The position numbers were made by a program, and so were the translations under genes. A stretch of DNA of 64,000 nt, taken from contig JADJJU010000003.1 of assembly GCA_016706365.1 (NCBI GenBank), forward strand, positions 1 through 64,000. Direction: 5' to 3'. The DNA is from Saprospiraceae bacterium (GTDB taxonomy: Bacteria; Bacteroidota; Bacteroidia; Chitinophagales; Saprospiraceae). Positions 9,655 to 19,186 of this stretch are shown here, piece after piece. Under the pieces are notes generated by a model that was not told where the DNA came from, made no database searches, and saw only the letters and a list, made by a program, of their open reading frames with translations. The first letter of the stretch is position 1. Each line of letters begins with the position of its first letter.

Positions 9655-10034
9655 TTAAGAATTAAACCTGATTTTTGGAGGTTGTTCAATTGAACAACTA
9701 TAGTTGTCATCAATAGTCATTGCTGTGGAAAATGGATCTACGCTGATTGCGCTTATTTTGAATATGACTTTATTTGATATTAGCTCTGAAAAAAGGTTCC
9801 ATTTTTCAAGCGACCATTTTAAGGTTTTTTGCTGATCCTGATCATTTTGCTGATGTATTTTCTTTATTTCAAAATGAACATGATCATTTCCGTGATGATG
9901 GTGATGATGATCGTGGTGAGCACTGAAAAAGAATGAGCAATAAAATCTGATACTATCGGCATGACCGGTCTAAGCGCCATGAAGGCGAAGACCGGAAGCA
10001 TGAGGAGAATACAAATTTTGCTGATCGTTTGCAT
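9655..10034 (-). pseudogene. His-rich small exported protein, frameshifted
   Basis: On the minus strand an ATG at 10034-10032 opens a hydrophobic leader (ICILLMLPVFAFMAL). A second frame carries on from about 9960 with the His-rich run AHHDHHHHHHGNDHVHFE, a charged middle, and a C-terminus SCSIEQPPKI, stopping at 9655-9657. Joining the two needs one frame change between about 9930 and 9985, near the perfect hairpin at 9965-9995. The product (about 125 residues) would be an exported metal-binding protein. It lies about 250 bases upstream of the TonB receptor on the same strand, which suggests joint metal handling. The join and the function are inferred. Confidence 0.5.
9965..9995. repeat. Perfect hairpin
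   Basis: CCGGTCT (9965-9971) pairs with AGACCGG (9989-9995), and inside it GCGCC pairs with GGCG across an ATGAA loop. There is no T-tract, so it is not a standard terminator. It lies where the His-rich gene changes frame; it could be a small inserted palindrome that causes the break. Confidence 0.6.
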
Positions 10035-10269
10035 GTCATGATGTACGTGATATATGCCAACTTGGATTTAATACAATTAATTTTCATTTAAGTAAAGTGC
10101 ATTTCGTGTCTGAATCACATGTTGGAGATAAATAGTTAATACAAGTAGAAAACACTTTATAATTTCCGCAATTTTCAGAGCACTCTTTAATTTCTGTTTT
10201 TTAGAACTTGAAACAAGAATGGCGGGATTTATTGAAATTTATCTTATATTTACGTTATAAACCAAAAAT

Positions 10270-10869
10270 ATGCAAAAGCAAATAGCCCATTCTGAAAAAC
10301 AATCTGCTTCTATTTTTTCTTCATCTCTAAAACTTATCATTTGCATCGCCTTTATCTCGGCAATTAGTTGCAAAAAGGAGGATGGTAAGACAAATGATCC
10401 ATTTGTGTCTTGCTGTACCTATGACGCTACCACCTATCAGGATGGCGATAGGAAATATGCAATTCCAACTGTTGTGACTGACAATATGGATGGGACTAAT
10501 GATGTATTCGTGCTATTAACTAATGCTGTTACGGGTAATGATACAATAGTATCCTTGAGGATTTTGATGACAAGAACGTCCTGATTTTTGAATTATCCAT
10601 GAAAGAAATAGATAATAAATCTTCTGTGTGGGATGGACAAATCACCTCAGGACCAAATATTGGAGCAAGGTATCGTGGGGGCTTTTACGTATGAATTCAT
10701 TATCAGAGGTCCATCAGGACCCAGTATTACTCTGAATGGAAAAGCTTGTATAGTTGCAGATTATTGTGAGGTCAAGGAAGAAAATAGGAATAAATGTGTT
10801 TTGGGAACACAACATACAGGGGGAGGAGATTTCAACACAGATTTACCTGCCCTGGAAGGCTGTCAATAA
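10270..10869 (+). pseudogene. Lipoprotein with gliding-motility-type C-terminal domain, two frame breaks
   Basis: The N-terminus has a lipoprotein signal (IICIAFISAISCKKED). The body resembles the CHU_C / gliding motility-associated C-terminal domain: TDNMDGTNDVFVLLTN matches the usual 'PNGDGxNDxF' pattern, followed by VWDGQITSG and AFTYEFIIRG. Three pieces in different frames (to about 10560, 10561-10677, 10677-10869) together give about 200 residues. The first open frame ends at 10584 and a later one starts at 10633. One-base shifts at about 10560 and in a G-run at about 10677 repair it. If intact, it would be a small envelope lipoprotein whose domain usually serves T9SS export; a lipobox on such a domain is unusual. 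Confidence 0.6.
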
Positions 10870-10885
10870 TATTAAAATATTGCGA

Positions 10886-11230
10886 TTATAAATGTAAGGC
10901 AATTGCATCCATCAATAATTCTCTAATTGTTTCTATCTGAATATCGATTTCAGGATTTACTCTCAAAATTTTCATCCTCGATCTGTTACCGGTTTCAAGA
11001 GCAGGATGCTCCAGTTTTTGACCATCCGCCATTAATATGTAAGGCTGTCCGGTTTTTTTGTCAGTCCACAAATAGCAGATAATCTTTTTCTTGTAGCAAA
11101 AGCAAGGCATCCCATACTTCCTGGTTTCTATCATATGGCCATTCTGCGCTATAATAATTCTTTGCAGCGCAAGTAAACAGCCTTTTACCGGTTCTTCCTT
11201 ACTCAAATAAAAATCTTCGGGATTCTCACT
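10886..11230 (-). CDS. DUF1801 (YdhG-like) domain protein
   Basis: A 114-residue cytoplasmic protein of the DUF1801 / YdhG-like fold: DFYLSKEEPVKGCLLALQR, then IIETRKYGMPCF-like core (ETRKYGMPCFCYKKK), then a strand LWTDKKTGQPYILMAD. The start is taken at 11230 (MSENPEDFYLSKEEP) because family members begin just before this segment; an upstream Met at 11299 would add 23 residues. The biochemical role of the family is unknown; some members are linked to iron or to small-ligand binding. It is convergent with the broken lipoprotein and divergent from katG. Confidence 0.75.
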   Translation of the reverse strand, partial: SENPEDFYLSKEEPVKGCLLALQRIIIAQNGHMIETRKYGMPCFCYKKKIICYLWTDKKTGQPYILMADGQKLEHPALETGNRSRMKILRVNPEIDIQIETIRELLMDAIALHL

Positions 11231-11603
11231 CATAATTAATTTCCAACTTTCATCAGTAAGGCCTAAAGTTAAGCGAAAGGCAAGTAGTTTGGCAATCATT
11301 ACTAAATGAACTAAAGACTGAAGATGACAAGAATCATCTCAAAGTATAAAGTTGTTGATGATCAATTAATTATAGTGAGATAATCAAAAATTCCATTAAA
11401 TGAATTCAACAGAGTTCAAACATTCCTCTTATTTTAGAGTTCTTGATTTTGAAAAAATTAGAGAATTAAACCATCGGGAAAATACATAATGCTGAGTGAA
11501 TTAAGTCGTAATTGCTTAATTTGGCAGCCCCCACTGAATCATGCCAATCAAATACAATCAAGGAAACATAAAACCAATCAAATAAACTTATAATCAATAG
11601 TCA
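11231..11603. other. Intergenic region upstream of katG
   Basis: These 373 bases lie between divergent genes and must hold the katG promoter. I see no good TAnnTTTG element (the nearest is TAATTTGG at about 11517) and no clear dyad for an OxyR- or PerR-type operator. Confidence 0.4.
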
Positions 11604-13847
11604 ATGGAACACAATTCAAATGATGATGCAAAATTAGCTGATGTAAATGAAGGTGCAGCTAAGTGTCCGTTCAGTAGTGGATCTCTCAAGAGAAGTGCCG
11701 GAGCGGGACCCAGAAATCGCGACTGGTGGCCGAATCAATTAAGACTGGGAATTCTTCGTCAACATTCTTCACTTTCTGATCCGATGGGAGAGGATTTCAA
11801 TTATGCAGAGGAATTCAAGACATTGGATTTGCAAGCAGTAAAGCAGGATATTTATGCGCTGATGACTGATTCTCAGGATTGGTGGCCTGCTGATTATGGC
11901 CATTATGGGCCTTTCTTTATCAGGATGGCCTGGCATAGCGCAGGTACATATCGGATCTCTGACGGCCGTGGAGGAGCAGGATTCGGAACTCAACGTTTTG
12001 CTCCGCTCAATAGCTGGCCTGACAATGCAAATTTGGACAAAGCAAGATTATTACTTTGGCCGGTTAAACAAAAATATGGAAGGAAATTATCATGGGCAGA
12101 TCTGATGATTCTGGCAGGTAATTGTGCTCTTGAATCTATGGGATTCAAAACATTCGGTTTTGCCGGAGGACGCCAGGATGTATGGGAGCCCGCAGAAGAT
12201 ATTTACTGGGGTTCAGAAGGAGAGTGGCTGGGTGATAAACGCTACTCAGGTGATCGGGAATTAGAAAATCCGTTAGGTGCTGTACAGATGGGATTGATAT
12301 ATGTAAATCCGGAAGGTCCAAATGGCAATCCTGACCCTATGGCAGCTGCAAAAGATATACGTGAGACATTTGGTCGTATGGCAATGAATGATGAAGAAAC
12401 AGTTGCTCTGATAGCTGGTGGACACTCATTCGGTAAAACGCATGGTGCCGCAGATCCAGCTGTTTATATTGGTGCAGAACCAGAAGGTGCTTCCATTGAG
12501 GAGCAAGGACTTGGCTGGAAAAACACCTTCAATAGCGGAAATGGTGCCAACACAATAACCAGCGGACTGGAAGGCGCCTGGACTACCACTCCTGCTAAAT
12601 TCAGCCATAATTTCTTTGAAAATCTTTTCGGATTCGAATGGGAACTTACCAAAAGCCCCGCCGGTGCCCAGCAATGGACACCTAAGAATGGAGCCGGAGC
12701 CGGAACAGTGCCGGATGCGCATGATCCTTCAAAAAGACATGCACCATTCATGCTTACGACAGATCTTTCTCTAAGAGTAGATCCTGCTTATGAAAAAATA
12801 TCCAGAAGATTCCATGAGAATCCTGCTGAGTTTGAAGATGCCTTTGCGCGGGCCTGGTTTAAACTGACGCATAGAGATATGGGACCCAGAGCAAGATACC
12901 TGGGCCCGGAAGTTCCAGCAGAAGTACTTATCTGGCAGGATCCTATTCCCGAAATAAATTATCAAGTGATTGATGCAGATGATATCGCCGGTCTTAAGAA
13001 TAAAATTCTCGGTTCAGGTATGTCTATTGCTGAATTGGTTTCAACTGCCTGGGCTTCTGCATCCACCTTTCGCGGATCTGACAAAAGAGGCGGGGCAAAT
13101 GGAGCCCGTGTTCGCTTGTCACCTCAAAAATACTGGGAAGTCAACAATCCTGCTCAGCTCTCAAAAGTGATCAATACGCTGGAAGGAATCCAGAGTGATT
13201 TTAATAGTGTTCAGTCTGCCGGGAAGCAGGTTTCTATTGCGGACCTTATTGTATTGGGAGGCTGTGCAGCTATTGAAAAAGCGGCTCAAATGGCAGGACA
13301 GAATATAACGGTGCCATTTACTCCCGGAAGAGCGGATGCGTCTCAGGAGCAAACAGATGTAGAATCATTTGCAGCATTGGAACCCGGAGCTGATGGATTC
13401 CGCAATTACTTCAGGCAAACACATTCTGCATCTGCAGAAGAAATGTTGGTGGATAAAGCTCAATTACTCACACTTACCGCTCCTGAAATGACTGTTTTGG
13501 TTGGAGGTATGAGAGTACTCGGAGCCAATTATGATCACTCCAAACACGGCGTATTTACCAATAATCCGGGTGCGTTGAGCAATGATTTCTTTGTAAACTT
13601 ATTGAATTTCAATATCACATGGAGTGCTTCAAATACTAATCAAAATGTATTCGAAGGACGTGATCGCAAAAGCGGAGAATTGAAATGGACAGGCACAAGA
13701 GTGGACTTAATCTTTGGATCAAATTCTGAGTTACGTGCATTGGCAGAAGTATATGGATGCAGTGATTCTCAGGAAAAATTCCTGAAGGATTTCGTGGCAG
13801 CATGGAATAAAGTAATGAATTTGGATCGCTTTGACCGGAAAGGATAA
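11604..13847 (+). CDS. katG: Catalase-peroxidase KatG
   Basis: A full-length (747-residue) bifunctional haem catalase-peroxidase that removes hydrogen peroxide. All hallmarks are visible. The distal pocket is Arg107, Trp110 and His111 (RMAWHSAGTYR). Tyr233 (LIYVNPEG) and Met259 (FGRMAMND) form the covalent Met-Tyr-Trp adduct with Trp110, which catalase activity requires. The proximal haem ligand is His274 (AGGHSFGKTHGA). The second, non-haem peroxidase-like domain spans about residues 430-747. There is no signal peptide, so it is cytoplasmic. It forms a single-gene unit with a terminator after it and no adjacent regulator. This is the most secure identification in the window. Confidence 0.98.
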   Translation: MEHNSNDDAKLADVNEGAAKCPFSSGSLKRSAGAGPRNRDWWPNQLRLGILRQHSSLSDPMGEDFNYAEEFKTLDLQAVKQDIYALMTDSQDWWPADYGHYGPFFIRMAWHSAGTYRISDGRGGAGFGTQRFAPLNSWPDNANLDKARLLLWPVKQKYGRKLSWADLMILAGNCALESMGFKTFGFAGGRQDVWEPAEDIYWGSEGEWLGDKRYSGDRELENPLGAVQMGLIYVNPEGPNGNPDPMAAAKDIRETFGRMAMNDEETVALIAGGHSFGKTHGAADPAVYIGAEPEGASIEEQGLGWKNTFNSGNGANTITSGLEGAWTTTPAKFSHNFFENLFGFEWELTKSPAGAQQWTPKNGAGAGTVPDAHDPSKRHAPFMLTTDLSLRVDPAYEKISRRFHENPAEFEDAFARAWFKLTHRDMGPRARYLGPEVPAEVLIWQDPIPEINYQVIDADDIAGLKNKILGSGMSIAELVSTAWASASTFRGSDKRGGANGARVRLSPQKYWEVNNPAQLSKVINTLEGIQSDFNSVQSAGKQVSIADLIVLGGCAAIEKAAQMAGQNITVPFTPGRADASQEQTDVESFAALEPGADGFRNYFRQTHSASAEEMLVDKAQLLTLTAPEMTVLVGGMRVLGANYDHSKHGVFTNNPGALSNDFFVNLLNFNITWSASNTNQNVFEGRDRKSGELKWTGTRVDLIFGSNSELRALAEVYGCSDSQEKFLKDFVAAWNKVMNLDRFDRKG

Positions 13848-13936
13848 GCAGCCGTTTAAGAGGTGAATCGGTTAAGCGTTTAAGCAAAGTGTGTGAGAAG
13901 AGTGGGAGTGTGATGTTTAGATGTTGGATATATAAT

Positions 13937-13969
13937 AAAAAGGTGATTCTTAAACGGGTCACCTTTTTT
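13937..13969 (+). terminator. Rho-independent terminator after katG
   Basis: AAAAGGTGA (13937-13945) pairs with TCACCTTTT (13959-13967) across a 13-base loop, with a run of T at the end. The A-rich left arm lets it work on both strands, but the position fits katG. Confidence 0.75.
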
Positions 13970-14066
13970 GGATGTGGATCGTGGCTCTGATTACGGAGGT
14001 TAATAGACCATTCTTTTATTTTACCTGAAACTCAAATGAAAGGTCCTAATTTGCCTGTAATTAATT

Positions 14067-14267
14067 CTAATCACCTTTTTCTAATTGGAAAATAGTTTCA
14101 ACACTGCTTCCGAATTCCTGAGCCATTTTCAACGCTAGAATGGTGGAAGGGACGAATTTACCTGTTTCTATTGAATTCACTGCTTGCCTGGATACGCCTA
14201 TTTTTTCTGCCAGCTCTGCCTGCGTCCAGTTTTTCTTTGCACGTTCTACTTTAATCGTGTTTTTCAT
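14067..14267 (-). CDS. XRE-family helix-turn-helix regulator
   Basis: A 66-residue DNA-binding protein consisting only of a Cro/C1-type HTH: WTQAELAEKIGVSRQAVNSIETG is the classical helix-turn-helix (residues about 14-37), followed by the conserved PSTILALKMAQEF helix and VETIF. Small regulators of this type are usually paired with a neighbouring membrane protein, as here. Its start (ATG at 14267) overlaps the end of the upstream membrane gene by 17 bases, so translation is coupled. It probably autoregulates the pair; what it senses is unknown. Confidence 0.9.
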   Translation of the reverse strand: MKNTIKVERAKKNWTQAELAEKIGVSRQAVNSIETGKFVPSTILALKMAQEFGSSVETIFQLEKGD

Positions 14268-14664
14268 CTTCCAGGTTGTATTTGCGTTTTGAAATGATGA
14301 GACCAACAATATACAGAAGGAAAAAATATGGAACCAGGTGCCTGTAACCCCAATCTTCTTTTTTCAGAACAATGACAAGGTCAAGTAGTCCAAGTGTCAT
14401 TAGCATTAATAATGAGAGTGAAAATGCAATAACAACAGCTTCCATTTGGACTCTGATCTGCACTTCGTCCATTGAAGCCACACCTTTAATAATGCTGTAA
14501 ATAAAAAGAGCAAATGTTGTCACCGGAAGTAGGGATAAGATAATTCCTAATGTCGTACCGGGACTTAAATTCTTAATGCTCAATAAACAAATAGTGTAAG
14601 TCACAAACCATAGAAGGGCGAATAGGACTACTCTGTTAAAAGGAGAAATGCTTGTCTTTTTCAT
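14251..14664 (-). CDS. Four-helix membrane protein paired with XRE regulator
   Basis: A 137-residue integral inner-membrane protein with four hydrophobic helices (about residues 10-30, 38-60, 74-98 and 108-126) and a basic C-terminal end (SKRKYNLEDEKHD). A conserved-looking loop, KGVASMDEVQIRVQMEA, lies between helices 2 and 3. Gene pairs of such a protein with a tiny XRE regulator are common in Bacteroidota and Firmicutes, but the function is not established. It overlaps the downstream regulator gene and is preceded by a good promoter (14691-14720). Confidence 0.75.
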   Translation of the reverse strand: MKKTSISPFNRVVLFALLWFVTYTICLLSIKNLSPGTTLGIILSLLPVTTFALFIYSIIKGVASMDEVQIRVQMEAVVIAFSLSLLMLMTLGLLDLVIVLKKEDWGYRHLVPYFFLLYIVGLIISKRKYNLEDEKHD

Positions 14665-14690
14665 GATATGATATTTAAAAGTTTACCATA

Positions 14691-14720
14691 CAAAGATAAG
14701 TAAACATTACAAAAAGACAA
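14691..14720 (-). promoter_or_regulatory. Bacteroidota-type promoter for the membrane/XRE pair
   Basis: On the minus strand, TTG (14720-14718), a 19-base spacer, then TATCTTTG (14698-14691) match the Bacteroidota -33/-7 consensus (TTG N19 TAnnTTTG) exactly. The membrane-protein ATG lies 27 bases further on. Confidence 0.6.
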
Positions 14721-14960
14721 CTATAATTGACAAAATATCAAGTTAAGTTGTATAATAGGTTTAATTAATCGACAAATTCTTTGACATCTCACTCAGGAAA
14801 ATTGAATAATAATGTCAACTAATCAACCAGTATTTATGCTTTGGATCTATTGAGAGGCTTTCCATGGTAGGAATAATTCTGAATTGGAGCCGGGGCATTT
14901 GGATTTGACAGAAAAAAGTTGGAGGAAAATGTTAATATTGCTTATCATAAATTTTTGTTT

Positions 14961-17696
14961 ATGGCAAGCATTAAGACACCTGACCAGCGCGTTCGAGTAT
15001 TCATAAGCAGTACGATTAATGAATTGGCTGATGAACGCAAAGCAGCCCGTGAAGCAATTTTAAATCTGAGGCTGATACCGGTGTTTTTTGAAGCGGGTGC
15101 CAGACCACATCCTCCCCGTGATTTATATTCCGCTTACCTTGATCAAAGCCATATTTTCCTTGGTATTTATTGGAATAGTTATGGATGGATAGCTCCGGGT
15201 TCTGAAATTTCTGGCCTAGAAGATGAGTATCGTCTTTGTGGAAAACATAAGCCCAAACTGATTTATGTAAAGAGGACCAGTGAAATTCAACCGCGCCTCA
15301 AGCAATTATTGACAGATATTCAGAATAGCGATTCAGCCTGTTATCAGTATTTTGATGATGCCAAGGAACTTCAGAAGCACATTGAGAACGATTTATCTGT
15401 TTTATTATCTGAAATATTTGAAAATGCACTAAGTGATCAAAATCATTCTGATGATAAGTCTCATGACATTTCAGATTTGAAACCCACGCGTATAGAATTA
15501 ATTCCACATATCCAATCTGAGATTTATGGAAGAGATGAAGAATTAAAAAGGGTATCAGAACTGTTATTGCAAGACAAAGTGAATTTGGTCACCTTACTTG
15601 GCGCGGGTGGGACAGGGAAAACTGTGTTAGCCATTCATATAGCTCAAAATATAAAAGATGCATTTGCAGATGGGGTAGCATTTGTTTCCCTCGCATCCAT
15701 TTCAGATTATCGTTTGGTCGAAGTTACCATTGGCGATGCTTTAGGTTTGCAGGATAGTGGAAAGCAAGCAATGGAACAGACTATTGTTGATTATTTATCT
15801 GATAAGTCATTTTTGTTGGTTCTTGACAATTTTGAACAGGTCATTGGTGCCACTAAATTCATTAGTAACCTTTTATTGGGCTGTCAATATCTCAAAATAT
15901 TAATCACCAGCCGCACATCCCTGCATATCAGAACTGAGCACATATTTAATTTACACACTCTGGCTGTTCCCGTGAAGAGTAATTTAACTGCTAAAGAACT
16001 ATATGATTATCCCGCCACCCAATTATTTGTTGAACGGGCATTACAGGTAAATCCTTTAATTGATTTGAATCAGGAAAATGTAACAGCTATAAAAGAGATA
16101 TGCGAACGTCTTGATGGCTTACCTCTGGCAATTGAATTAGCTGCAGCACGAACAAGGTTTTTTCAACCGGCTTTACTTATATCGCGAATTGTCAAAACAC
16201 TGGATATGGTAAATAAGGGGCAAAAAGATTTACCTGAACGACAGCAAACATTGCGCGCTGCCATTGAATGGAGTTATAATTTATTGAGCGAAGAAACCCA
16301 ATTTGTTTTCAGGCAATTAGGCATATTTAAGAGCAGCTGGACTTTGGATGCCGCAGATGTGGTTTTGAACGCAGAGAATATTGAGATGGATATTGAAGAA
16401 ATGACCGAACGATTATTGGATGTTAGTTTGATAAAACAAGTTTCATTTAGTAGCAGTTCGGAACCTCGTTTCAATATGTTGCAAACGGTTCTTGAATATG
16501 CAAGGGAAATGTTGGATAAATCTCCGGAAGCAATTGAAACTAAACTGAGATTTGCTCAGCATTTTTTAAAGCTGTGTGAAGATGCTGATGGAAAATTGTG
16601 GGTTCGAAATGGCGAAGTTTGGCTGGATCAAATTGAAGCAGATTATCCGAATATTAGAGCTGCATTTTATTATTTTATTGAGTTAAATGATTATGAAAGT
16701 GCATGGAGATTTATCCCGGTTTTAAGTGGATACTGGACAGTCAGAGGGGGATTTTCAGACAGTTTCAGATGGATTGAGGATGCCGGTATCAAAAATACAT
16801 CCCTTTGGTACTCGGAAAATATCAGCCCGGAAGTGAGGGGTAAGACTTTACTGTGGGCCGGATATTGTACTTTATTTCTTTTTGATTTTGAAATGGGATT
16901 TACAATGCTCAATGAAGCACAAGTAATATTGAGTAAGACCAGTGATAAATTAAGTTTGGCATTCGCCTATTGTTTAGATGGCTGCTATGGTTCCTATATG
17001 ATGCGAAGCGGATCGTCGGAAAAAATTGAATTGACTTTTCAGCTTGCAGAAGAGGTAAAAGATTCTTTATTATTGTGCATGTTGTATTGCTGGTCAATAG
17101 AATATTATCGTCAGCTTGGTCAGTATGAAACTATGAGTGAAAATCTGGAAAAGGCTAGACGGATTGCCGCATATGAAGGAAATATTTATATTCTTGGGGC
17201 TATCTACATATTACAGCATGGACTGAATGTAATGAATGGAGATAATGACTATCACCAAACCTTGCAAGATGGGATAAATATGTATAATTTATTCCCGGAA
17301 AAAGGATTTATAGGCTTGAAATCAGCTGCCATGCAGTCTATAAGTTATGCATACTACAAAATGGGTCAATTAGATGAAGCTTATAAATATCTGTTGAGGG
17401 GGTATGAATATGGTCGTTTGTCAGGGGAAGTCGAGAGCTTATTCTATGGTGTGATGGATGGCAGCATTTTGTTTTTTTTGATGGATAAAAATGAAAAGGC
17501 TTTTAGACTCAGAGGAGCATTGGACAATTTTTTGGCAGTAAGCGGATATCCACTTACCGGGGGATCTCAGGTCCAGTATGACGAAATCAAAATACTTCAG
17601 ATGCCGGTCTGGGATAATGCTTTGCATCAAAAATGGTACAATGAAGGTAAATCATTAAGCCTCTCAGAAGCTATTATTTTCGCAATGCATGACTAA
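14961..17696 (+). CDS. DUF4062-STAND ATPase (NB-ARC-like signalling protein)
   Basis: A 911-residue STAND-type protein. Residues 10-150 form a DUF4062 domain (VRVFISSTINELADERKAA, then FLGIYWNSYGWIAPGSEISG), a TIR-like fold often fused to NTPases. An NB-ARC-like ATPase follows: P-loop GAGGTGKT (about residue 215), Walker B FLLVLDNFEQ (about 285), sensor ILITSRTS, and GLPLAIELAAAR (about 386). The region after LRAAIEWSYNLL is winged-helix-like, and the last 350 residues are TPR-like helical repeats that probably sense a ligand. STAND proteins oligomerise on sensing a trigger; some act in antiphage defence, others in regulation. A TTG start at 14919 is possible, but the ATG at 14961 fits the domain start. 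It is monocistronic. Confidence 0.85.
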   Translation: MASIKTPDQRVRVFISSTINELADERKAAREAILNLRLIPVFFEAGARPHPPRDLYSAYLDQSHIFLGIYWNSYGWIAPGSEISGLEDEYRLCGKHKPKLIYVKRTSEIQPRLKQLLTDIQNSDSACYQYFDDAKELQKHIENDLSVLLSEIFENALSDQNHSDDKSHDISDLKPTRIELIPHIQSEIYGRDEELKRVSELLLQDKVNLVTLLGAGGTGKTVLAIHIAQNIKDAFADGVAFVSLASISDYRLVEVTIGDALGLQDSGKQAMEQTIVDYLSDKSFLLVLDNFEQVIGATKFISNLLLGCQYLKILITSRTSLHIRTEHIFNLHTLAVPVKSNLTAKELYDYPATQLFVERALQVNPLIDLNQENVTAIKEICERLDGLPLAIELAAARTRFFQPALLISRIVKTLDMVNKGQKDLPERQQTLRAAIEWSYNLLSEETQFVFRQLGIFKSSWTLDAADVVLNAENIEMDIEEMTERLLDVSLIKQVSFSSSSEPRFNMLQTVLEYAREMLDKSPEAIETKLRFAQHFLKLCEDADGKLWVRNGEVWLDQIEADYPNIRAAFYYFIELNDYESAWRFIPVLSGYWTVRGGFSDSFRWIEDAGIKNTSLWYSENISPEVRGKTLLWAGYCTLFLFDFEMGFTMLNEAQVILSKTSDKLSLAFAYCLDGCYGSYMMRSGSSEKIELTFQLAEEVKDSLLLCMLYCWSIEYYRQLGQYETMSENLEKARRIAAYEGNIYILGAIYILQHGLNVMNGDNDYHQTLQDGINMYNLFPEKGFIGLKSAAMQSISYAYYKMGQLDEAYKYLLRGYEYGRLSGEVESLFYGVMDGSILFFLMDKNEKAFRLRGALDNFLAVSGYPLTGGSQVQYDEIKILQMPVWDNALHQKWYNEGKSLSLSEAIIFAMHD

Positions 17697-17758
17697 CTCG
17701 AAGTCACCAGTAAATGAAAACCTAATTATTGGGAATAAAGCACTTTTGAAAACAGAAA

Positions 17759-18244
17759 TTATTCAGTTAAAATTTGATCGGATTTTATGATCGGTTTATG
17801 CTGCACAGTAAAATTGAGCGAATTGGCAATGAAACATAATTTATTGGCATTGTGATGAAGTTGTTCTGCCAATTCTTTTTTGGAAATATCTGATATCGTT
17901 ACAATTGGATACAAAGTCACTTCCGTAAATTTTCCTCCTCCATCGGGAGTTTCTGTCATGATACCTTCTGCAGAATCTACATACTCAGTCACTATGATTC
18001 CTGCCTCAGCACATAGGTGCAAGTACCAGAGCATGTGACAACTGGAAATGGATGCGAGGAATAATTCCTCCGGATTGTGTTTGGTTTTATCTCCTCTGAA
18101 TGCGGGGTCGGAAGAGGCGAGTATATCAGCTTTGTTGTCTGCACTGATGCTGTGACTTCTTTCATATTCTCTGTAAGCTGAGGTGCCGGTACCGGTATTT
18201 CCGGTCCATGTAATTGTCAGCTTGTATTGGTGTTGTCCTTTCAT
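17759..18244 (-). CDS. OsmC family protein
   Basis: A 161-residue OsmC/Ohr-fold protein, a thiol-dependent peroxidase that reduces organic hydroperoxides. The two active-site cysteines are visible in SISSCHMLWYLHLC (about residue 70) and NANKLCFIANS (about residue 138), together with the family strand PEELFLASISSCH. There is no signal peptide, so it is cytoplasmic. Its ATG overlaps the stop of the upstream ACT-domain gene by four bases (ATGA), which shows translational coupling. Confidence 0.9.
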   Translation of the reverse strand: MKGQHQYKLTITWTGNTGTGTSAYREYERSHSISADNKADILASSDPAFRGDKTKHNPEELFLASISSCHMLWYLHLCAEAGIIVTEYVDSAEGIMTETPDGGGKFTEVTLYPIVTISDISKKELAEQLHHNANKLCFIANSLNFTVQHKPIIKSDQILTE

Positions 18245-18654
18245 GAAATATTTTTAGAGGAAATTTCAGACTCAATAGCCCATTCTGCTGCTACTATTTT
18301 ACCCTTTTCAAAATCATCCACAATGACGATTAAATTATTGGAATGATCGCTGTATTGAGTCAAAATATTTACGTTTGATTCTGCCATTCTTCTGCAAAAT
18401 GTTCCTAATTGCCCGGCAACATCCTGTCGCAGCCTGGCTATGATCACTTCATTGATTTTGAGGACCTTAATTCCTGCATTTTCCAGGACTTTTTTGGCGC
18501 ACAGGGCATCATCCACCAGAAAATGTGCGATACAAGTGCTCCCATTGTGAAAGACGCCACCTCCTTCCAAACTGATTGAATGTTTGCCTAATGTTTCACC
18601 CATGAGTGCCAGCATACCCGGCTTCTTTTCTAATTGTATTTCTAAGTCTTGCAT
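18241..18654 (-). CDS. Tandem ACT-domain protein
   Basis: A 137-residue protein with two ACT-like modules. The first opens as IQLEKKPGMLALMGETLGKHSISLEGGG with the conserved Pro-Gly before the helix; the second starts around RLRQDVAGQLGTFCRRMAESNVNI. ACT domains bind amino acids and normally regulate an attached enzyme; here they stand alone, so it may act as a small regulatory or ligand-binding protein. It overlaps the osmC-like gene (ATGA), so the two are made together. A candidate -7 element, TAACTTTG, lies on the minus strand at 18735-18728, but no matching TTG is 19 bases away. Confidence 0.8.
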   Translation of the reverse strand: MQDLEIQLEKKPGMLALMGETLGKHSISLEGGGVFHNGSTCIAHFLVDDALCAKKVLENAGIKVLKINEVIIARLRQDVAGQLGTFCRRMAESNVNILTQYSDHSNNLIVIVDDFEKGKIVAAEWAIESEISSKNIS

Positions 18655-18835
18655 GCATATATTCTTTTAAATATGTACTTATCTTTTTATTTATCAATTA
18701 GATACACATTTATTTCTTAAATAAATGCAAAGTTATCAATCCATCATTTACAGAAAGTTAGCACTTAATTATGGCGTATTATTTCTCAAAATCTAGGTAA
18801 ATACAGGTTTTGCACTTCCAATAAATTTATCCGAA

Positions 18836-19125
18836 TTGAGTACTTCTAATTCACCTCAAGCCGGTGGGGCTTTTACTTTTTGAGATGGCAAAAAGTAAAC
18901 AAAAACCATTTCCGCTGTTGAGCCTAATCCTAAAAATGCGTTTTCGCTTCGTTAAGCCCGCTAAACTCGCTTTGACATCAGATGTTCCTGCTTAATGATT
19001 AAAGGTCATCTCCATATCTGTATGGATTCAGTGAGTGCTCACACAGTACCGGTCTTTGGGCTGCACTTCTGCTCGTTCATACTCAAAACCATTTTTTACG
19101 GATTATTCTCAAAGGCGGAATTATT
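18836..19125. repeat. Dispersed intergenic repeat, copy 2
   Basis: This stretch shares the ordered blocks of 3718-4145 (CTCAAGCCGGTGGGGC, TTACTTTTTGAGATGGCAAAA, AGCCCGCTAAACTCGC, GCTCACACAGTACC, CGTTCATACTCAAAACC, TTTTTTACGGATTATTC). It lacks the internal duplication and the AAGGTRC stem-loops of copy 1, so the element has modular parts. Confidence 0.7.
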
Positions 19126-19186
19126 TCAACTTCAATCCTGCTTTTGTTTTCCCATTGGAAGTTTAATATGAAGTCTTCAATAATTA

